From positions 18,382,356 to 18,446,355 of the forward strand of contig CM042090.1 in assembly GCA_023512835.1 (NCBI GenBank): a stretch of 64,000 nt of DNA. Reading direction: 5' to 3'. Numbering within the stretch: the stretch's first letter is position 1; every line of letters begins with the position of its first letter. This DNA comes from Taxillus chinensis. Its lineage: Eukaryota; Streptophyta; Magnoliopsida; Santalales; Loranthaceae. The notes below the pieces were generated by a model, which had not been told where the DNA came from, did no database searches, and worked only from the letters and a program-made list of their open reading frames with translations. Made by a program: the position numbers and the translations under genes. Of the stretch, positions 12,264 to 22,966 are shown piece after piece.

Positions 12264-13196
12264 TTCGTTATAAGTTTTGACTTTTTAAAAAATATTATAG
12301 CCATATAGAAGTAATGAAATTTTAAAGGGAGTACTCATCAAGGTAGATCGCTGCTTTAGTTCACCGTCATGCTCGATGTAGTGCTAATGGGATATAAAAG
12401 TTATTTATTTATTTATTGAACTCGGATGTTGAAATAGAATTTGGTATTTGTGCAAAAAAAATATAGTTAAATGAAATCAAATTGACATAAACCCACTGCT
12501 TGGATACTATGTAAAATCTATGGAGGTAAGTAAAAAGTACCAAAAAAAAAAATATTTCCATTGGATGATAAGAAAAAACGCGACAGAAGTTGAAAACTGA
12601 TATGAGCATCGGAAAAAAAAAACTCAGTATGCATAACCGTTTTCTCTCCCAATATGCCATGAAAATATAAAAAAGGTACAATAAAAATAAAATTACAACA
12701 TTACTCTCAAAAAAAAAAAAAGCACTCGCAGATCTGATAACTGATATATCATGTATTTTATTTACTTTTTTTAATCGGATAACTGATATAAAAAATAATT
12801 TATGCCTTTTTCACCTCTTTACATCTCTTTTCTATGTCTTTTTTTCATCCTAATTCCACATCTAGCCTAAAATGTTGTGCAAAGAGGACTAATAATTTTT
12901 TTTTAGTAATTTGTAAACTTTCCTAGTTTTTACCTTGCTGCTTTAAACAATTACTCGAGTTCTATGAGGGTGTAAATTTTCAATTTTGACTACTATATCA
13001 ATTGATTATCAAGTTTTAAGTTATAAATTATCTAAAATATCTCTTCTTTTATATCCAGTACTAGTTGTCGATCCTTTATCATTTTAGGTATATGTATGAG
13101 CAGTAGCTTAACCCAGTTTTAAATGGGTATCCAAATCAACAACATGATAATTCATTCAGGTACCATTTGGTTCAATGAAATGGAATTAAAAGGAAC

Positions 13197-13306
13197 AAAA
13201 TTAAAATTACAAAGGAAATGGAATCTCTAATAGAAAGAAATCAAATAACAAAATTAAAATTATAAAGAAAATGAAACCTCTAATAGAATGGAATCATAAA
13301 TTCAAT
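13197..13306. repeat. short tandem repeat, about 55-bp unit
   Basis: Two imperfect copies of a unit containing AAAATTAAAATTA(C/T)AAAG and CTCTAATAGAA are spaced about 55 bp apart. They lie inside a block starting ACCATTTGGTTCAATG at 13162 that resembles the interior of a small DNA transposon, but I could not pair its ends. Confidence 0.6.
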
Positions 13307-15167
13307 GTTTTTGAAACACTACTGAAATGGAAAAAAAAGGAATATAAAAATGAAATTCAATATGAATGTCTAAAATGTCCTTGTTGCATTGGATTATTTG
13401 TTTTTTTTAATATGAAACACATTGGCTTAAGTTATTTTCACCTCTGCTATGAATTTTTTTCTTTGTTTTTATAAGATTGCTCTTGGTTGCCCTAGATTAG
13501 GGCTTAGTTTGCCCTTAAATAATGACACCAACAACTTTGGCTTTTTTATTGACATTATGAGAACTCTCGGTATCAGGATCTAGAAAAAGAATAAGGTTAC
13601 TTTTGGTGTAATTATTATTGAGTTGACGCCTTTTCATTTCCAGCAATTGATATGATATAATCTTTGGTTTCTCATAATGTTTTTTTTCATAAACTCTTTT
13701 AGAATTGCAACGTTTACATTGTTTTAAAGTTCATGTGAATAGGTATGAAGAGATAAGCATAATTAATTTGACATTTTATAAAACTTATTTTAAGTTTATA
13801 TGACATGTCATAATTATCAAGTTACTTATTTGAATCATATTATTTACTACAATATCCAAACATTATAATTATTAAAAATGTTTCACCTAATATAATATAT
13901 TATTATATAATTGAAGCATACCCGTTAACTACCTTTATCTAAACATTCAAAACCTCTCCATAAAATCAATACCAATACACTCAATTATGACATAGTAAAG
14001 AATATCAATAAAAAAATAACAATACAAATCTTTGAATAATAGCTCTTGAATAACAAAAGACTTATCAAATAACTAGTATTAAAACCTTCAATAATAATAA
14101 TCCCTAAATAACAAACAAGATAATATGAAAATTTTATTTAAACAATATAATTAATGATTTGGTTTTTTCAAGTATGTTAATTTTTATATTCATTTTGTAT
14201 AACACATATTTTTCCAATTCGATTATGTGAAAGTTGAGGTTGAAGTAACACTTTAATTTACAAAACATTGACATAAATATTTCTGCGTAAAAAAACATCA
14301 GTAAAATTCTACTCGAAAGTATAACTAAACATAAGTACGCTTTTTTATTTGGTTGTTATAATGTACTTGCTAAATCTTGATTTTAAAATTTTGAGTTAAT
14401 GATTTTTACAAAATCAACTATAACCAAAATTTAAAATCTAAAATTCAACTTCATAAATTTCTAACTTAAAATCAAATTTAATATTTCAAGCTTCAATTAA
14501 ATATGACTTTTAAAAATATAATTTAATCAACTATATTTTCTAAATTCAACAATCTCTCTATGTGTTCATATCATGTTGATTGTTTCTTTAAAATTCAATA
14601 CTTTATTATTGCTCATGCGGGCAAATAAATTCAGATGTGTCGAGTAATTGATTATGATTGTTTATTATACCTAAAATGCTATTAATGTTTTACATTTGCA
14701 TTTAATTTTGAATTTAATTGATTATTTTAACTATAAAAATGTTATTCGCGAGTATTTTATGTTTTTAGTGCAATTTCATATTAAAAAGTAAATTTAGTAG
14801 GGTGTATGATGCATTATAAATATTTTGTGTTTTTAGTAAATTTTATGTTAAAAAGTAATGCTACAGCCACTAATCAAATTTGACTAAAACTATTTACATT
14901 CAATAATTTATTGAGTCATATGAAATATATTTTTTAGTATTTAACCCAATAATTTTGTCAAAAGATTTAATTGTTGAATCGGATGTGAATATTTTTAAAT
15001 TTCGAGTAAATGATATAAATCTAAATTCACTTAATTAAAGCAATTAATTAAATTAACGTTAAATCTGAATTACACACCTTTTTATATTTTATCACACACA
15101 CACATATATATAATATTTGTTGCAGTTTGGTCAATAAATTGGTGTGGACTGTGGATCCAGCGCCACC

Positions 15168-15254
15168 ATGGTCGACACAGAAGCAGCGACGCGTGCAGCC
15201 GGTCGGGAGTCCATCGGTCGAAGCGTGGTAGCATTAGTCAACGCAGTAGTGTGA
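15168..15254 (+). CDS. 28-codon ORF in a good start context (speculative)
   Basis: A GC-richer island in AT-rich DNA holds an ATG preceded by GCCACC and followed by G, which is a near-ideal eukaryotic start context. The frame encodes 28 residues (starts MVDTEAATRAAG) and ends in TGA at 15252-15254. There is no homology I can recall and no other sign of transcription apart from TA-rich DNA just upstream at 15100-15115. It may equally be chance or promoter-like DNA. Confidence 0.15.
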   Translation: MVDTEAATRAAGRESIGRSVVALVNAVV

Positions 15255-16740
15255 TTTGGCGTGCGTTTGGCAAGCTGTTTTCCTGAATTCTTTTTAAAAG
15301 TAATGGGCCTGGAATCAATTTATTTTATCTTAATAATAATATAAATGTAGGATATGTTATAAAAATAATAATTTTCGTTTATAAATTAGTTTTAATTTTA
15401 ATTTAATTTTTAAAGGGATTTAATTTTTTTTAATTTTTTTACTTGAATTCATAGAATATTAGTTGTTTTAAAAAGATTTAATTTAATTATTATTTTAATA
15501 TATATTTTATATTAAATATAAGTTATTTTAAAAGCATAATTTAATGTGAATTTTAATAAAAAATTTAAAAATAAAACTGTATCAAATAGTTTTTTAAATT
15601 TTAAAAATTTGGAGAGAATAGGAAAAAAAAAAAAGTTTGTTTAAAAAAAGAATAAATAAGGCAGCGTGAATTGGATGGTTAAAGGGAAAAAAGCGTGCTG
15701 CGGAGAATTGGAAAGGCCGGTGGGGCCAGTGAATTAAAGGAGAGAAATCAATGAATAATTGTAGGCCGCACAGGTTTCTGATTTTTGGTGGGCGCGTGTA
15801 GTGGGGAAGGAAAAACGAAAGAAGAGATTTTAAAAAAATGGAGGCCGCACGGTTCAAGGCTCCATCCACGTGGCGCGTGTGTACCCGAGCTTTTGCCGGT
15901 TGTTTTACCGTGCGCCGTTGGTGTACCTTCGACTTATGAGAGAGCTGCTACTGCTAGAAGTATGAAAAAGAAATTGAATAATTTTGATTAGTCGTATTTT
16001 ATATTTGAGTATTTTATATTAATATTTTAACTTAAATATTAATGTATTTTTATCAATAATATTTAATTTAATCATTTAATTCTGAATTAATTCATTAATA
16101 AATTTAAATTTAAATCTAACTAATACATATTTATATTAAAATGTTATTAGTACATTTTAGTTTTAATATCATATATATAATTTGTAATTATTATTATTTT
16201 TAAAATAAAAATATATACTATTTTATTATCATTATTACCACTAATAATATTTATATGTTATATTTTAATTATATGTGATGTAAGTATATTAAATAATCAT
16301 TATTTAACATTAAACCATTGCTATAGTTGTTATAATTTTTTCAGTTATTATGAGTGGAGCGAAAAAGGAAAACAGCCGCGAGATAGGACATTGGGCAAGA
16401 CAGGCAATGCCTGTCCCAGCCCCGCGACAGGGCAAGTTTTTTTTTTTTTTTTTTCATTGGAATAATTCAAAAAACTCCCAATTCATATATGAAAATAGGA
16501 TTGAGGTATGGAAATAAAATAGGACTGAGTGGGGCGGGGTGAGTCTCTCCATGGGAACACGGTCCTCGCGGACGGATCAAATTGTCATTCTAATGTCATA
16601 GTCGGATAAAAGCATGGGATGAGGCTGACACATGGGAAACGAAATGGTAGCGCCCTCCATTTTAAATTTTAAGAAAACAGGAAAACCTTAAAAGTACATT
16701 TCTCAAGCAGAATATTATGATCCACTGTATTCTTTTACAT

Positions 16741-16874
16741 TCATTTTTTAGCAAGGGAGCGAGCAACATCAACTCCAACATCGTTCCATAAAACGTTGTG
16801 TTTCTTCCACTCCAACAGAAAGTGGAAGCGCATCACATCACACTTGTGCACTTCAATTATCACATAGGAGGAGA
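16741..16874 (-). CDS. probable 3-prime terminal coding exon, gene unrecognised
   Basis: On the minus strand a CTCTTTTTAG acceptor is followed from 16874 by an open frame of 43 codons ending in TGA at 16741. It reads SSYVIIEVHKCDV, then FHFLLEWKKHNVLWNDVG and VARSLAKK at the end. Amino-acid composition is normal and the frame starts two bases into the exon. I do not recognise the family. It could be the last exon of the same gene as the blocks at 17430-17722, through alternative splicing, or the tail of a separate gene. The first exon was not found before the methyltransferase gene at 18742. Confidence 0.33.
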
Positions 16875-17429
16875 CTAAAAAGAGGCAGAATCAAAGGCAA
16901 TGAAGCATGGACATTAAACTTCAACATTATATATTTACAAATCCTAGATGTTTCTTACACCCCCCCTAGCTGTTTAACCAATGCGAAATGGGGCTACTTC
17001 TTTGCCATACACATGTAGAACAGACACCATTGACGTGACTATTTAGCAGGATACATTCTGATGAACAAAAAAGATAAGCGCAAAAGTTATCTGTTGGCTT
17101 TGATCTGTTATCCGTCTTCAGCTCTAGAAAGCGTCAATTGCAGCCATATTTTTTTCAAAAAGAAACCAGTAAAGGAACTTGAAATTAGTGAAAGGGGTCT
17201 CTTAAAAACGCTGTTAACAAAGATGCATGAGCGCTACCATCTCCTAACTTAGAAAATAAAATGACAAGCCTATTTCAAACTGATGCTTCCGGATTGTACA
17301 AGTAAACATTGATCTCTAAACTGTGAAAGGATAGCATCCTAGGAATATGTTCCACTGGCATAAAACACTGATGGGTGTTCTTCGATCATACTTGCCAACT
17401 GAGTGATTGACCACTGGTATAATCTGGAA

Positions 17430-17722
17430 CTAGAACACCACCTTCAACTGGCTCTTCCCCTTTGAATTTAAACTTAATGCTGAGAAAATTCTTGGATCTA
17501 CCTGTAATGAAAAAAAACAAACCCAAAAGGGTTTTTTTTTATGCTATGACATTACTCAATGCAAAAGAAAATTATCCTAGAAATGAAACTGCATTAGAAA
17601 AAATATTGGTGGAACACCACAGTCAGGCTTCTCACATATAAAAGGGGAGCTGGGATGGCTAGCAATAACCTAGCAGATACCTTTTTGTTATCCATGTCAA
17701 GTTTGCCTTTAGGAGGAAGACG
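17430..17722 (-). CDS. two short exon-like blocks of an unrecognised gene
   Basis: A 42-nt block, 17722-17681, lies between a GGTAG acceptor and an AAG|GTATCT donor and reads RLPPKGKLDMDNKK. It joins in phase 0 to 17501-17430, reading VDPRIFSALSLNSKGKSQLK and ending VVF with a TAG stop. The second block is also open in another frame (reads KFKFKGEEPVEGGVLVPDYT and runs to TGA), so the choice of frame rests only on phase agreement with the first block. Splice signals are acceptable. No upstream exon was identified. A further fragment reading EACEFCGHQL follows an ACTCAG acceptor at about 18022-18050. The set may belong to one small gene or be exonised non-coding RNA. Confidence 0.3.
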
Positions 17723-18091
17723 CTACCTTAATGAAAATGGGGAGTCATGGGATACACCAATTAATATGAGTTCGAATGTTTGATGCTACTGTGCAAATCA
17801 GGAACAGCATATCTGATAATATCCAGGCAGCTTTTCTCAGTGGGCACATTGTTGAAAGTACTAATCAGAATGTACAAAACCGCTCAAAATAGTAATTGAG
17901 AAGCTGTTTAACAAACGTGGATACTTAATGGAAGAGAAATTGCTGCAAGCAAGTATTGAGTTTATGGTGTTCTTTTATATTTTTTGTATGCTAAAGTTTT
18001 GTTTCCATAATATCAACTAAAGCTGATGCCCGCAAAATTCACAAGCTTCCCTGAGTAGTTCAAATAAAATGTAACTCAACTCCCTTGTTTG

Positions 18092-18395
18092 TGTTTGGTA
18101 AAGGTGGAAAAGCCCTGAAAAATAGAGGGTGGGTGAAAAAGGTATGGAAATGCCATTTTCTTTGTTTCACAAAGCGTGAAAAGAAAAAAAAAATGAAAAT
18201 GGCATGAAAAATTAAGGTTAATTTTATGATAACCAAAATGACAGGATTTGCTATGAAAAACTATCAAAATTACAAAACTATTACACAAATTTACACAATT
18301 ATATACATTGACACAAAAATGATATTTCAAACAATACTACCTTTTTTTTCTTTCAACCTAAAATTCTTCTACCTTTTTCCCCCCTTTACCAAACA
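18092..18395. mobile_element. MITE-like element with inverted ends TGTTTGGTAAAGG
   Basis: The left end reads TGTTTGGTAAAGGTGGAAAAG. The right end, read on the other strand, gives TGTTTGGTAAAGGGGGGAAA. The element is about 304 bp, AT-rich, without coding capacity, and carries a second internal inverted pair around GAAAATGGCATGAAAA and its partial complement. This is the layout of a non-autonomous DNA transposon. A clear target-site duplication was not found, so the superfamily is open. Confidence 0.6.
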
Positions 18396-18741
18396 TAGGA
18401 ACAAGCTCAACAGTCAACTACAAAAATGACAGTCCCGAAACGAGGGAGCATTCTTTGATGGCATACAATAGAACCCCTCGTCTCACATTCATCATTTTCG
18501 TTCTACATGACATGTCATCATTTTTGTTCTTGTTTCTAAGCATAAATACATAATGTGATGACAACTCCACAAATGTATGAGCATTCTTTGATTGCATTAT
18601 ACTGAACCCCTCATCCCACATCCAAGGTAATATCACTGTTCTACATGATCCAACATCCTTTTTGTTCTTGTTTCTAGCATAAATACATGGCTTTCACAAG
18701 CAGATAACACCAGCAGGTTACACAAAAACACACCTGGGGAA

Positions 18742-19926
18742 CTAATAAACAAAAGGGATCAACTTGTATTTGACTCTTTGCGCGTACTCAGTGTATCTCT
18801 CTCCAAAAGTCTCCACCATCAAGGCTTCCTCCAACTTCGCCTTCTGCCCATAATACAACGCACAAACTGAAGTGATGAACAACGAGCTGATAGGTGCTCG
18901 GAGAGCAAGGCAGTAAGTCCAAAAGATAAGCATTGTGGACGAATAAATTGGATGGCGGACCCACCGATATGGGCCAAACTGCACAACGGCTGTGGGCTCT
19001 ACAACCTTCTCTGAATACTTGGCTAGATACCATGTGGAATGGTACTGCATAAACATAGCCATCATTATCAATACCCAAATGCCAACATTGCTCCAACCAC
19101 CAGGTATGAGGTGCAGCTCCGGAGCTTCAAATGCGGCAAACCAGTGCCCAGCCATAACCCCAGCACAGAACAGGAAGCTACACCAAGTGGGTAACCTCAA
19201 ATCCCACTTAGGGTCATGCAGGCGAGGGTTTAAGTCCCCGTACAAGCGTCTTCTAACAGTCACATTGAAGAAAAAGAAATAATGGTAAGCAAAGAAGAAC
19301 ACGAACGGCCAGCCCTGAAGAAAGCCATTGACATGGGCAGGGGGCACGAGGGTGAGCCAAGTGAAAGCCGAGGTCACTATAGCGATCTGCTCAACCACAT
19401 TTGCTTCCCCAAGCAAGTGCTTACGGAAACAGAAAAGACCATATATTCCAACAGCTATGGCTACAAACCATGGCCAAAACACCCACGTCCAGCTGAAATA
19501 CACCCAGAAAAAGGGGCTTAAAACTGTACTGACGGTCCATCTGGATGCGGCCACCGCTATGGATATGGCGGCAGACCACTTGCAGATATCAAGTGGTGTG
19601 AGCCGGGAAATCCCAGTTCTGACTGATTCAAACGACCAGCCTTTTTTTTCCAGGGCTTGGGGGATCGGATTCTCGGATTCTAAGCCAACAGTGTCGGAAT
19701 TTGAGCTTTTGGGAAGATGAATCAAATGGGTTTTTGCGGGAAATGAGGTATTTTGCAGGTACGATTTGATGGCCCCGACTCGGAAGCTTGGTAGGCAGTG
19801 GAGGGGACAGACGATGGGAACGGGGCCTCGCGAGTAACGTTTGATAGAAGGTCTGGCGTTGGCTGGAGGGAAGCCATGGGAGATTGCTTTTGAGTGGAGG
19901 AAAGCCACGGGAGATATGCTTGCCAT
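18742..19926 (-). CDS. plastid-targeted ICMT/PEMT-type membrane methyltransferase, intronless
   Basis: A single exon encodes 394 residues. Residues 1-75 are Ser/Pro/Lys-rich with few acids, a probable transit peptide. Hydrophobic segments follow at about 115-165, 180-195, 205-222, 248-265, 280-300 and 330-358. The diagnostic region of the isoprenylcysteine/phospholipid methyltransferase superfamily is GPYRWVRHPIYSS at 318-330, followed by EEALMVETFGERYTEY (about 366-381), the usual E-E-x-L-x-x-x-F-G-x-x-Y pattern near the C-terminus. In characterised relatives these elements hold S-adenosylmethionine at the membrane face. The substrate of this plastid branch is not known to me, so calling it a protein-S-isoprenylcysteine methyltransferase would overreach. 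Length and single-exon structure look intact. Met at 19926 is the first in-frame Met and gives the transit peptide. Confidence 0.92.
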   Translation of the reverse strand: MASISPVAFLHSKAISHGFPPANARPSIKRYSRGPVPIVCPLHCLPSFRVGAIKSYLQNTSFPAKTHLIHLPKSSNSDTVGLESENPIPQALEKKGWSFESVRTGISRLTPLDICKWSAAISIAVAASRWTVSTVLSPFFWVYFSWTWVFWPWFVAIAVGIYGLFCFRKHLLGEANVVEQIAIVTSAFTWLTLVPPAHVNGFLQGWPFVFFFAYHYFFFFNVTVRRRLYGDLNPRLHDPKWDLRLPTWCSFLFCAGVMAGHWFAAFEAPELHLIPGGWSNVGIWVLIMMAMFMQYHSTWYLAKYSEKVVEPTAVVQFGPYRWVRHPIYSSTMLIFWTYCLALRAPISSLFITSVCALYYGQKAKLEEALMVETFGERYTEYAQRVKYKLIPFVY

Positions 19927-20921
19927 TGCCCTGGAGATTCAATGCATAATATCACTGCACAAAAAAGAAAAAAACAAAAACACAAAAAAAAAAAGAGTCC
20001 CCAGATCAGCGAATCGAAGATGTTTGTGTGTGCGCGCGCATCGTTGTCGAGTGTGTGAAAACGATGAGCACCGCAATGAAATACAACACATCAGTGCAAC
20101 TATCCGCACCTGGATCCGCTAATCCCCAGTGAGGCTGACCTCTGCTGAGAAGCCAACGGCGGCTACCAGCAAGCGTCAAGCGCCTGTGCGAGGCGAGGCT
20201 CGAAGCAGCAGCAGCTCCCACCCCCACTCTGAGTGAGCCACTGAGCCTGAGCGGCGGCTTTCTGGGTCCGTTTTAACCGGCCTGAGGCTGAGTCATGTGT
20301 GGAACTAAGTGGAAGGAAGCAGGCCATGGCCATCGATGTTGTTCGGTGTTTGGATGCAGGCCTGCACGCCATAATTTTGGGTGCAGGCTGGTTTTGCTCT
20401 CCGTATGTATTTTGTTGCCAAGGGCTCGTGTTCGATGGTGGCTAACCGCCATTTTGGGCTCATTATGGGCCGAAGACACTATGATGATGGGATGGGCTTT
20501 TTATTTATATTCTATTCTATTCTATTTCTCCTAAACAAATGTTGTGTACCCTTCAATTAATGGAAATGGAATGGGTGAGGATAGAGGCCGAAGGTCACCT
20601 TCAATTAACTAATGGCCCATTCGTAATTTACAAATTCTCGAGAAATTAAAATTAGTGATAAAATAAACAAATTCCCGTAATTTCCCTCGAAGAGTGTCAT
20701 ACATGTTAACGCAAGCAGATATATAATTCTATTGTTTATCCGATGAGCTAAAATATATAAAAATATTACACTATAAAAATCCACCATTTATTTCAAGCAT
20801 ATTACATAAATTGTTAAATGCATTTCTAACCATAACTTTAATTATTTATGGCGCCATTACAAAATTATATATAGGATCATTAATAATTTCAAAAAAAAAA
20901 AAAAAAGGCAAACTAAGTGGC
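19927..20921. other. upstream region of the methyltransferase gene, no gene seen
   Basis: 19970-20010 is A-rich and probably 5-prime flanking DNA. 20090-20480 is relatively GC-rich without introns, motifs or a frame I can defend. An A-run at 20891-20905 precedes the next element. Confidence 0.5.
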
Positions 20922-21350
20922 GTATATGTTTGGTACCGTTATTTCGTTTTCGGTTTCCGAAAATCGATACTCAATATTTTTAAAAACTATCATCAATTTT
21001 TGTTTATTTTTGTTTGGTTGTTGTTGTAGGGGGGAGGGAAACTCGTGTAGGGGGAAGCTCGTGCTGGTGAGTCGGGGGGGTGTGCAGGGTGGCGTGCGGC
21101 GGTGCGAGGGGAGGGGGGATCCATTGAGGCAGCGTGGGGGCTGACGTGAGGTGGGCATGACGATAGTACAAGATCAAAAAAATGAAAACAAGTTGGGAAA
21201 AAAAAGAAAAACACACGTAAAGTGTTTTCTTTTTTCGACATTTTGAAAACATTTTGTTTTCGAAATTTTATTTTCAAAACAGATGTCAAACATAAAAGGA
21301 ATGCATTTTCGGTATTAAAAAACAGAAAACGCGAACAGATACCAAACACG
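20922..21350. mobile_element. MITE-like element with about 45-bp inverted ends and a GC-rich core
   Basis: The left end, ATGTTTGGTACCGTTATTTC, continues GTTTTCGGTTTCCGAAAAT. The right end on the complementary strand reads CGTGTTTGGTATCTGTTCGC and continues GTTTTCTGTTTTTTAATACCGAAAAT, clearly the same sequence with drift. The interior at 21025-21160 is strikingly G-rich, unlike a typical AT-rich MITE, and may be captured DNA. GCAAACT(A/G)AGTG occurs just outside both ends (20908 and 21367), a possible but imperfect target duplication. No transposase is encoded. Confidence 0.58.
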
Positions 21351-22630
21351 TTCTGAGAGCATGTTTTGCAAACTGAGTGCAATATCAGTATTTTGCAATC
21401 ATACTGCCGTAAATTTTATCATACAACACAAGCTGCCTAATTTTTCAGTAACAGTAATAGAAATCTGCTTTTGCTACTTTTTCAATAATTTATCACCGAA
21501 TCGCTTTGATCTGTTTCATGGTCACCTGTTTATTGCCTCACGTTCTGACAAGCTTGGGATATTGTAAGTTATCTTGTTATGTTTTAGGACAATCAAGTTA
21601 AAGAATACCCAAGGTTCATGCTAAAGAATACCCAGCATACCAAAAGAAAATATTTCAATTTAATATGGATTAAACATCTCTAACACATTAGTTATACCAA
21701 TATTTATATAGTAATATATTTATCTTAAAAATCTCTCTATATATCGTTACACTAAAATAATTATGTAAATATAAATAATTTTTAACTTTAGGTTTTATGC
21801 CAACCCTTCACTTTAACTTCTTAAATATTTCTAACATGCCCTGCCTCTTTCCTTGCCAACATTTCTCACTTTTTCATTGTCAACACCTAATCCTATCAGA
21901 TCCCATCGCCATCTGCAGGCAGTTTCAGCCAAGCCTGACATCTCTCAGCCCCTTTCTTGTCGACGCCAAGCTCCAACGATGGAATGCCAAGATCTAGTGT
22001 CGCGCGGCTTTCCCTCCAACCACGAGTTTTGTTATTTATTTTATTAGATTTTGTATTGAATTTAAAAAGAATAATTATTCTACCAAATAATCTGTTTGGT
22101 AGAATAAAGAAGGTATATTTAAAAAGAATGTATTTTTTAAAATTACATCAAATAGGTCAAATGTCACTCTAAATTGGGCCTAAAATTTTCAAGTGTTTTT
22201 AAATATAAAATATAAAATTTAATTATATTATAATACTATAAAACCCTTATTTGTAAAATTTGAAAATAGAATTGTGATTGAAAAAAGGGACCAAGGCTTT
22301 TCAATTATCTTTCGTAATTTTATAAATTTAAATTCCCTTTTACTTTTATATACAAATATATAATATAATATATTTCTTATAAATCATTCTTTATATTATT
22401 AAAATAATATTTTAATTTAATAATATATTTTTTATAATTTAATATCAAACAAAAAACGTAAATATTATATAAAATAAATAATATTTTTTAATACATTAAA
22501 AAAATACTGTATAAATTCATAAACAAGTTAAATAAAAAATATTTATAGTAGGAATAATTTTATAATTTTTTTCTATAAATCCAAAAAATCAAATTTCCAC
22601 AGAAAACTGCTCTCAGTTAATAATAACAGG
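21351..22630. other. intergenic, no gene seen
   Basis: Mostly AT-rich, particularly 22190-22560. The phrase CTAAAGAATACCCA occurs twice around 21600-21635. 21790-22020 is less AT-rich with overlapping open frames, but I see no motif or splice pattern supporting a gene. Confidence 0.5.
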
Positions 22631-22966
22631 TTAATCCCACAGCCGAATCCTTGGGGCGTAAATGTCATTATAAAAAGCGAATGGCATTGCAACTACAGGA
22701 GGGGCATAATTAATGTCCCTAAATCTGCGCTCGATGATGCTTCCCATTTGACGTATAAAATGCTTTCGTGTTCTTGTAGCCGCATATTCTCGAGACCTTC
22801 GCCTAATTTCGTGGGATGCTGTTTTAAAATTGTGAGTTGTGACACCGCTTCTTCCCAATTTGCTCATTAGGAGGCCAGCGGGGACCACATTGTTATTTGT
22901 TTCCCATTCCCCACTCTGCATCCTCTTATCTGCTTCAAGGCTGCATGACGCGAGACATCTAAGCAT
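22631..22966 (-). CDS. hypothetical protein, 111 residues
   Basis: This is an uninterrupted frame of 111 codons with balanced, non-repetitive composition. It has a Cys-containing N-terminus (MLRCLASCSLEADKR), a basic middle (HEIRRRSREYAATRTRKHF) and a hydrophobic/aromatic tail ending RIRLWD. I do not recognise it. There is an AT-rich TATAATTATAGG about 10 bases upstream of the ATG on the coding strand, too close for a normal TATA box. It may be a gene fragment, one exon of a larger gene, or chance. Confidence 0.25.
   Translation of the reverse strand: MLRCLASCSLEADKRMQSGEWETNNNVVPAGLLMSKLGRSGVTTHNFKTASHEIRRRSREYAATRTRKHFIRQMGSIIERRFRDINYAPPVVAMPFAFYNDIYAPRIRLWD

Larger units (their letters stand above)
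10458..16740. other. 3-prime UTR of DUF620 gene, then AT-rich intergenic DNA
   Basis: The first about 500 bases are probably the 3-prime UTR; no clear poly(A) signal decides its end. Beyond about 11200 there is no recognisable gene for over 5 kb. The region contains a 256-bp tandem duplication, a short 55-bp repeat and long A/T tracts. A GC-richer island at 15150-15260 holds a tiny ORF. 15660-15960 is also less AT-rich, without a coding signal I trust. Confidence 0.55.
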
